Part shown: positions 60,592 to 64,000 of the stretch, in pieces
Layout: each line of letters opens with the position of its first letter
Position numbering within the stretch: position 1 is the stretch's first letter
Origin: Brenneria bubanii
Lineage (GTDB): Bacteria > Pseudomonadota > Gammaproteobacteria > Enterobacterales > Enterobacteriaceae
Direction: 5' to 3'
NCBI RefSeq assembly: GCF_022378355.1
Contig: NZ_JAKMAJ010000003.1
Location: 62,001-126,000 of the forward strand
Length of the DNA stretch: 64,000 nt
Translations under genes and position numbers: made by a program
The notes under the pieces: model-generated
Seen by the model: only the letters and a program-made list of their open reading frames with translations
Databases searched by the model: none
Told to the model about the DNA's origin: nothing

Positions 60592-60644
60592 TTATGCGCA
60601 CCAAGGTGAGGATGTGCGGAAACTAGCGTTTCCACTGCGGTCAT
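60592..60644 (+). repeat. dif-half and flank repeat, copy B
   Basis: Starts with TTATGCGCACC, whose complement GGTGCGCATAA is the exact E. coli XerC arm, and continues with 42 bp resembling the flank of dif. The XerD side (60575-60591) is degenerate, keeping only TTTA and CAT blocks out of register. Confidence 0.75.
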
Positions 60645-60684
60645 GCTATTAGTTTATTTATTCAGAGACTACCGAGATTAAATT

Positions 60685-60936
60685 ATGAATATGGACTTGT
60701 CACATCTAGAGGAAATGACGCCATCTGAGGAAGCACGGTTCTTTACTGTTTTCGATCGGCAACTAGAAGATGACACCGGAGAAGCAGCCCGAGCCAGTCT
60801 CCTTAGTGGCGTTCCTATTTATTACGCTGAACGAAATACGCCAGAAGGATGTGTTATTAAAGCGTATCCCGATGGTCGCAAGGAGCTGGTTAGTTTTATG
60901 ACCGGCACTGAAAAAGTAGTTGAGGATAAAGCCTGA
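60685..60936 (+). CDS. Hypothetical 83-residue acidic protein
   Basis: No family recognised. The protein is soluble, with an acidic N-terminal half (LSHLEEMTPSEEARFFTVFDRQLEDDTGEAARASLLSG is largely helical in character) and a C-terminal part with YYAERNTPEGCVIKAYPDGRKELV suggesting a short beta-hairpin. The ribosome site is weak; ATG 60691 is an alternative start. It sits between copy B of the dif-flank repeat and a tail-like fragment at 60951-60990, as if inserted into that repeat. Confidence 0.6.
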   Translation: MNMDLSHLEEMTPSEEARFFTVFDRQLEDDTGEAARASLLSGVPIYYAERNTPEGCVIKAYPDGRKELVSFMTGTEKVVEDKA

Positions 60937-60950
60937 TGCATTCCTGGCCG

Positions 60951-60990
60951 CGCCATCATTGTCGCTAACCGTCAGCGACTGTTCCAACGC
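60951..60990 (+). repeat. Tail fragment resembling the dif flank
   Basis: CATCATTGTCGCTAACCG and TTCCAA blocks match the tail of repeat copy A (60009-60030) with a short insertion; GTCGCT and AGCGAC (60961-60966 with 60974-60979) form a hairpin. Confidence 0.4.
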
Positions 60991-61118
60991 GCAAATAAAG
61001 GCTGAGAGCTGAGCTAAGCTGGCTGCAAGGAGTGCCGCCAACAATAGAAACGTCAATGTTATTCGCCTTTGGCCAAAAAAGATTTTTCATGGCAACAGCT
61101 CTCAGCAACGAATATGTG

Positions 61119-61547
61119 TTAATTCAGCTTATAGTCAAGCGTGATTTCCGCATTGAGCAGTTGTGATACCGGGCAGCCGGCTTTGGCTTTTTGGATGATT
61201 TTATCGAAGGCCGCTTCATCGATGCCGGGTAATTTAACCGTGCTACTGAGCGCAATTTTAGTAATGGCGAAGCCGCCGCCAACCTTATCCAGCGAAACGT
61301 CTGCCGTCGTATCGATCGATTCCGGCGTATGGCCTTCTTCACCCAGCATTAATGATAACGCCATAGAAAAGCAGCCGGCGTGCGCGGCGCCGATCAGTTC
61401 TTCAGGATTGGTACCCGGTTTTCCCTCAAAGCGCGTGTTGAAGCCATACGGCTGCTGTTGCAGCGCGCCGCTCTCGGTTGAGATGGTGCCTTTGCCTTGT
61501 TTGATGTCGCCTTGCCAATGTGCCTGCCCTTTCTTATGGATGGTCAT
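61119..61547 (-). CDS. osmC: Osmotically inducible peroxiredoxin OsmC
   Basis: A 142-residue organic hydroperoxide reductase. Catalytic cysteines are C59 in GAAHAGCFSMAL and about C125 in KAKAGCPVSQL. Start MTIHKKGQAHWQGDI at 61547 has GGAG seven bases upstream and equals E. coli; the frame from 61643 is an artefact. Its upstream 295 bp (61548-61842) is AT-rich, shared with the divergent DUF3811 gene; no other gene seen. Confidence 0.96.
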   Translation of the reverse strand: MTIHKKGQAHWQGDIKQGKGTISTESGALQQQPYGFNTRFEGKPGTNPEELIGAAHAGCFSMALSLMLGEEGHTPESIDTTADVSLDKVGGGFAITKIALSSTVKLPGIDEAAFDKIIQKAKAGCPVSQLLNAEITLDYKLN

Positions 61548-61842
61548 GCTAACACTCCTTTCATCGCTACTGTTGACGCCATGACAGGCGCCGTCATCGT
61601 GACATTTATTGCCGCCACCTAATCTTTTAACCCTAGTGCACATTAGCCTGTAAAGCCAAAACAGAATTATTAATGCTTTGATTTTAATAAGTTTAAAATT
61701 ATCAAGCGCGACGAAATTATTTCGGCTATTCAGGCCTTTAGCGGTTTATGCCTTGGCTTGTCGGGCGCCGCACATAATTTTCTGAGCGCATCATCATTTT
61801 CCTCTACAATGAGCACTCCAGCCATTAATCAGGTCGCTTCTT

Positions 61843-62109
61843 ATGCCAAGACTGACTCAGAAAGACATGACAGAACAAGAACAACGTCAACTTAAAACTT
61901 TACTCGATCAGGAAAGGAAAAAGCATGGGCGACTGCTCACCAATTCTGAAAGCAATCACATCAAGGATGATTATATCGATAACCTGATGAAAGAACGGGA
62001 AGTCGCGGCCAAACAGCTTCGTGCTGAAAAGAAGAAAAACAAATTCAAACCCGATACTTCAGCTACCTATAGCTGGTCGGCCAATACCAGCCTGCGGGGA
62101 CGTCGTTAG
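61843..62109 (+). CDS. yjbD: DUF3811 protein, YjbD-like
   Basis: An 88-residue very basic protein, close to E. coli YjbD: RLTQKDMTEQEQRQLKTLLDQ at the start and SATYSWSANTSLRGRR at the end. Charged helical middle (KEREVAAKQLRAEKKKNK) suggests nucleic-acid or ribosome association, which is inference. Function unknown. Its position next to osmC differs from E. coli. Confidence 0.85.
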   Translation: MPRLTQKDMTEQEQRQLKTLLDQERKKHGRLLTNSESNHIKDDYIDNLMKEREVAAKQLRAEKKKNKFKPDTSATYSWSANTSLRGRR

Positions 62110-62171
62110 GCTTTAGCCTGCGCGGCTTCTCTCGGGTGATAACGCGGCTACCATCCGAGAGAAGCGCAGGA

Positions 62172-62456
62172 TTAGATCGCTTTTAATATATCCAATTCAC
62201 TGCTCGTCATTGACGGCGCAAACTCAATGATGTCATAGCTGGCAACCGCATTGAACGGGTCTTCAGCCAGCACCGATTCAAGTGCAGAGCGTTCCATGGT
62301 TTTGGCGAAAATCACCCCGCCGGTGCGCGGCACCTTCCTGCCTGAAGCAACAAAAACGCCCTGGGCATAATATTTTTTCAACCAGCTGACGTGGTTTTCC
62401 AGCAGGGCTTCCACCGTTTCAATCGGTTGATTGTAAGTGAGACTAATTATGAACAT
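62172..62456 (-). CDS. YciI-like YCII-domain protein
   Basis: A 94-residue protein of the YCII fold: FIISLTYNQPIETVEALLENHVSWLKKYYAQGVFVASGRK with the conserved histidine near residue 22, and EDPFNAVASYDIIEFAPS with the conserved aspartate-proline. The family is related to dehydratase/dehydrochlorinase enzymes; activity here is unknown. It is not next to yciH or yciA. Convergent with the DUF3811 gene. Confidence 0.85.
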   Translation of the reverse strand: MFIISLTYNQPIETVEALLENHVSWLKKYYAQGVFVASGRKVPRTGGVIFAKTMERSALESVLAEDPFNAVASYDIIEFAPSMTSSELDILKAI

Positions 62457-62733
62457 CCTGTATCCTTTTATCTAGAATAAACAGGATATATATTAGCATG
62501 TTATGGATGCGACGGATACGAATGACGGCTTCTTGACGCGCCTGAACGGCTGTATTGATGATTCTTTGAGCGGGAGCGATAACGCGCATTTATCATCTAT
62601 GCTTTAAATATTTATCAGTTTTGCCCCTTCTTTAAGCATTTGATTCGCCATTATTAGCACTACAGTATAGCCTGTCGCAGATTACACACCCTTTTCTGCC
62701 CTAGGTATCTACTACACACAAGGTCTTTTTTGC

Positions 62734-64000
62734 GTGACAAAATTATTTTTACGTAGCGGAAGTTTGGATGATTTTCTGGCTTTAGGCGAAAATGGACAGC
62801 CAGTTTATGCCTCCGCGCTTCAACTACGGGAAACATTACGTCTCAGAAAACAGCAACAAATTGCAGATTGTCTGGCTATTCCGCAACCTAACGAGCGTGG
62901 CGACCGTATTGACTGGTATTCGCCGGTCGCCGGCAAACTAACGTCCTGGATCGCCGCGAGTGAAGAAGAACGAGCCGCTGCGCTGAAATTATTAGAAAAG
63001 CATCAGTCCGCCGTCGCCGACATTAGCCAACGGGCGCAGAATGCGGAAAAACCCGCCCAAAAACTTTTTGGCGTGCTGTTGGCGAAGGCCATACAGTTCC
63101 CAGGCCCGAATCACGTTTATCTGGTCGACGGCAATCCCGTACTGACCTTCTGGGGATTCGTCAATCTCGATAAAAAATCCCGTGATGATGCGTTGGATTG
63201 CTTGCGGCTGGTCGAGAAAGCGGCAGAGCCGATTTATTCTCCGGTTTCCGCTTATGAAGAACCGCCGCTGACTGAGCCGGAGACGCCATCCGAACCAGAA
63301 CCTCAACCGGCGGCGGAATCCGAACCGCGCCCTGCTCCCGCCGCTGTCGTTGCATCGCCCCGCAGGCAGTGGTTGCGCTTTTGGTTGGTTCTGCCCGGCG
63401 TTGCCTTATTGGCCGTGCTTGCTCAACAAATTCGTGGGTGGATTGCTCCTCAGAATGATACGTCTGAGCCATCCGCGCTAACCACAAACACAAAACCGGA
63501 AAAACGCGTATTGGCTGCGTCGAACGCAGAGCCAAAACCAGAAGTTCAGCCGGTGGACGAGGCGGCGCCTGCCGCTCCGCCTGAAGTAGCTGCGCCTAAG
63601 CCTGATAATGAACCCCCTGCCGTTACGACACCTGAGCCTGCCGCCGTACCGGCCGAATCGCCATCTGTGGTTAAAGACGAACCCAAAGCGGCGGAAACGT
63701 TGCCTGTCGAGGCGCCCGCCACACCGGAGCCGCCGGTTGAAGCGCCGGCGGCCGTCGTGCATAAAGGCGAGCTGGTTATGCCTGCCGATGCCGTGAAAAT
63801 GGGCTCCGTCAGCTTTCTTAACGGAAGCTGGCGCGTATCGATAGATGTGAAAACGCCGGTTACCGGACGACCTCCAAGCCTGAACTATCAGATTAAAAAC
63901 GGTAAAGGAACCGCAAAAATCACGCATGGCGATGGCGTTATCTGCCGAACGAATATTGAAGCTGGATTGATGAGTTCCGGCAATCTGGTTATTAATAGCC
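62734..64000 (+). CDS. srfA: SrfA-family protein, 5' part
   Basis: An open frame of 422 codons runs from GTG 62734 to the window edge without a stop. The protein begins TKLFLRSGSLDDFLALGENGQP, has a cytoplasmic N-terminal part of about 210 residues, one transmembrane helix (about 213-232, WLRFWLVLPGVALLAVLAQQ) and a long Pro/Glu/Ala-rich stretch (about 240-345) before a C-terminal domain. This is the layout of SrfA of the srfABC locus, SsrB-regulated in Salmonella and of unclear function. AAGG lies 11 bases before the GTG; srfB would be expected beyond the window. Confidence 0.8.
   Translation, partial: MTKLFLRSGSLDDFLALGENGQPVYASALQLRETLRLRKQQQIADCLAIPQPNERGDRIDWYSPVAGKLTSWIAASEEERAAALKLLEKHQSAVADISQRAQNAEKPAQKLFGVLLAKAIQFPGPNHVYLVDGNPVLTFWGFVNLDKKSRDDALDCLRLVEKAAEPIYSPVSAYEEPPLTEPETPSEPEPQPAAESEPRPAPAAVVASPRRQWLRFWLVLPGVALLAVLAQQIRGWIAPQNDTSEPSALTTNTKPEKRVLAASNAEPKPEVQPVDEAAPAAPPEVAAPKPDNEPPAVTTPEPAAVPAESPSVVKDEPKAAETLPVEAPATPEPPVEAPAAVVHKGELVMPADAVKMGSVSFLNGSWRVSIDVKTPVTGRPPSLNYQIKNGKGTAKITHGDGVICRTNIEAGLMSSGNLVINS

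Noticed and set aside
60575-60602. A second complete dif site
   Set aside because: Only the XerC arm is intact; the XerD arm is degenerate and out of register, so I call it a half site.

Overview
The window reads as a stretch of an enterobacterial chromosome close to the replication terminus, most likely from a plant-associated soft-rot relative (Pectobacteriaceae: Dickeya, Pectobacterium, Brenneria). The basis is gene order and protein similarity recalled from memory; no search was run. The backbone follows E. coli order in blocks: rluB-btuR-yciK-sohB-yciN-topA-cysB; nth-rsxEGDCBA-cnu; ydgJ-add-ydgA-manA-fumC-tus; ynfM/ynfL-mlc-bioD2; ynfB-ydfG. Accessory cargo sits between these blocks.

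Left (1-11.7 kb): a complete nitrate assimilation operon. The 3' end of a nasR-type antiterminator gene is followed by a near-perfect sigma-54 promoter, a leader with a very strong terminator hairpin, a nitrate ABC transporter (nasFED), a siroheme nitrite reductase with a fused NirD-like domain, an SUMT gene for siroheme, and a giant fusion of molybdenum nitrate reductase to a CysJ-like flavoprotein. Ammonium limitation (NtrC, sigma-54) and nitrate (NasR antitermination) would both be needed for expression.

Middle (11.7-30 kb): housekeeping genes for rRNA modification, cobalamin adenosylation, SohB peptidase, topoisomerase I, CysB, endonuclease III, the full Rsx/Rnf membrane electron-transfer complex and the Hha-like Cnu. 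A 35-codon ORF overlaps the start of yciN.

27-35.4 kb: an L-arabinose island inserted between cnu and ydgJ. araBA run leftward and araFGH-araC rightward from a shared 370-bp control region. araD is not in the window.

35-52 kb: ydgJ, two distinct bile acid:Na+ symporter-family proteins flanking add, ydgA, manA, fumC, tus with a Ter site just upstream of its start codon, a divergent MFS/LysR pair, mlc with a CRP-like site, bioD2 and a DHA2-type exporter.

52-64 kb: small exported proteins, ydfG, a WYL-domain regulator divergent from a flavin-fold protein over a perfect 13-bp inverted repeat, a yedP-gpgS pair likely making the osmolyte glucosylglycerate, an EAL protein, and then a dif site (27 of 28 bases equal to the E. 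coli dif as I recall it). A second XerC-arm sequence with a similar flank lies 633 bp further on, bracketing a DUF1493 gene. This looks like a minimal element inserted at dif and is the most notable find. osmC, a DUF3811 gene, a YciI-like gene and the 5' part of srfA close the window.
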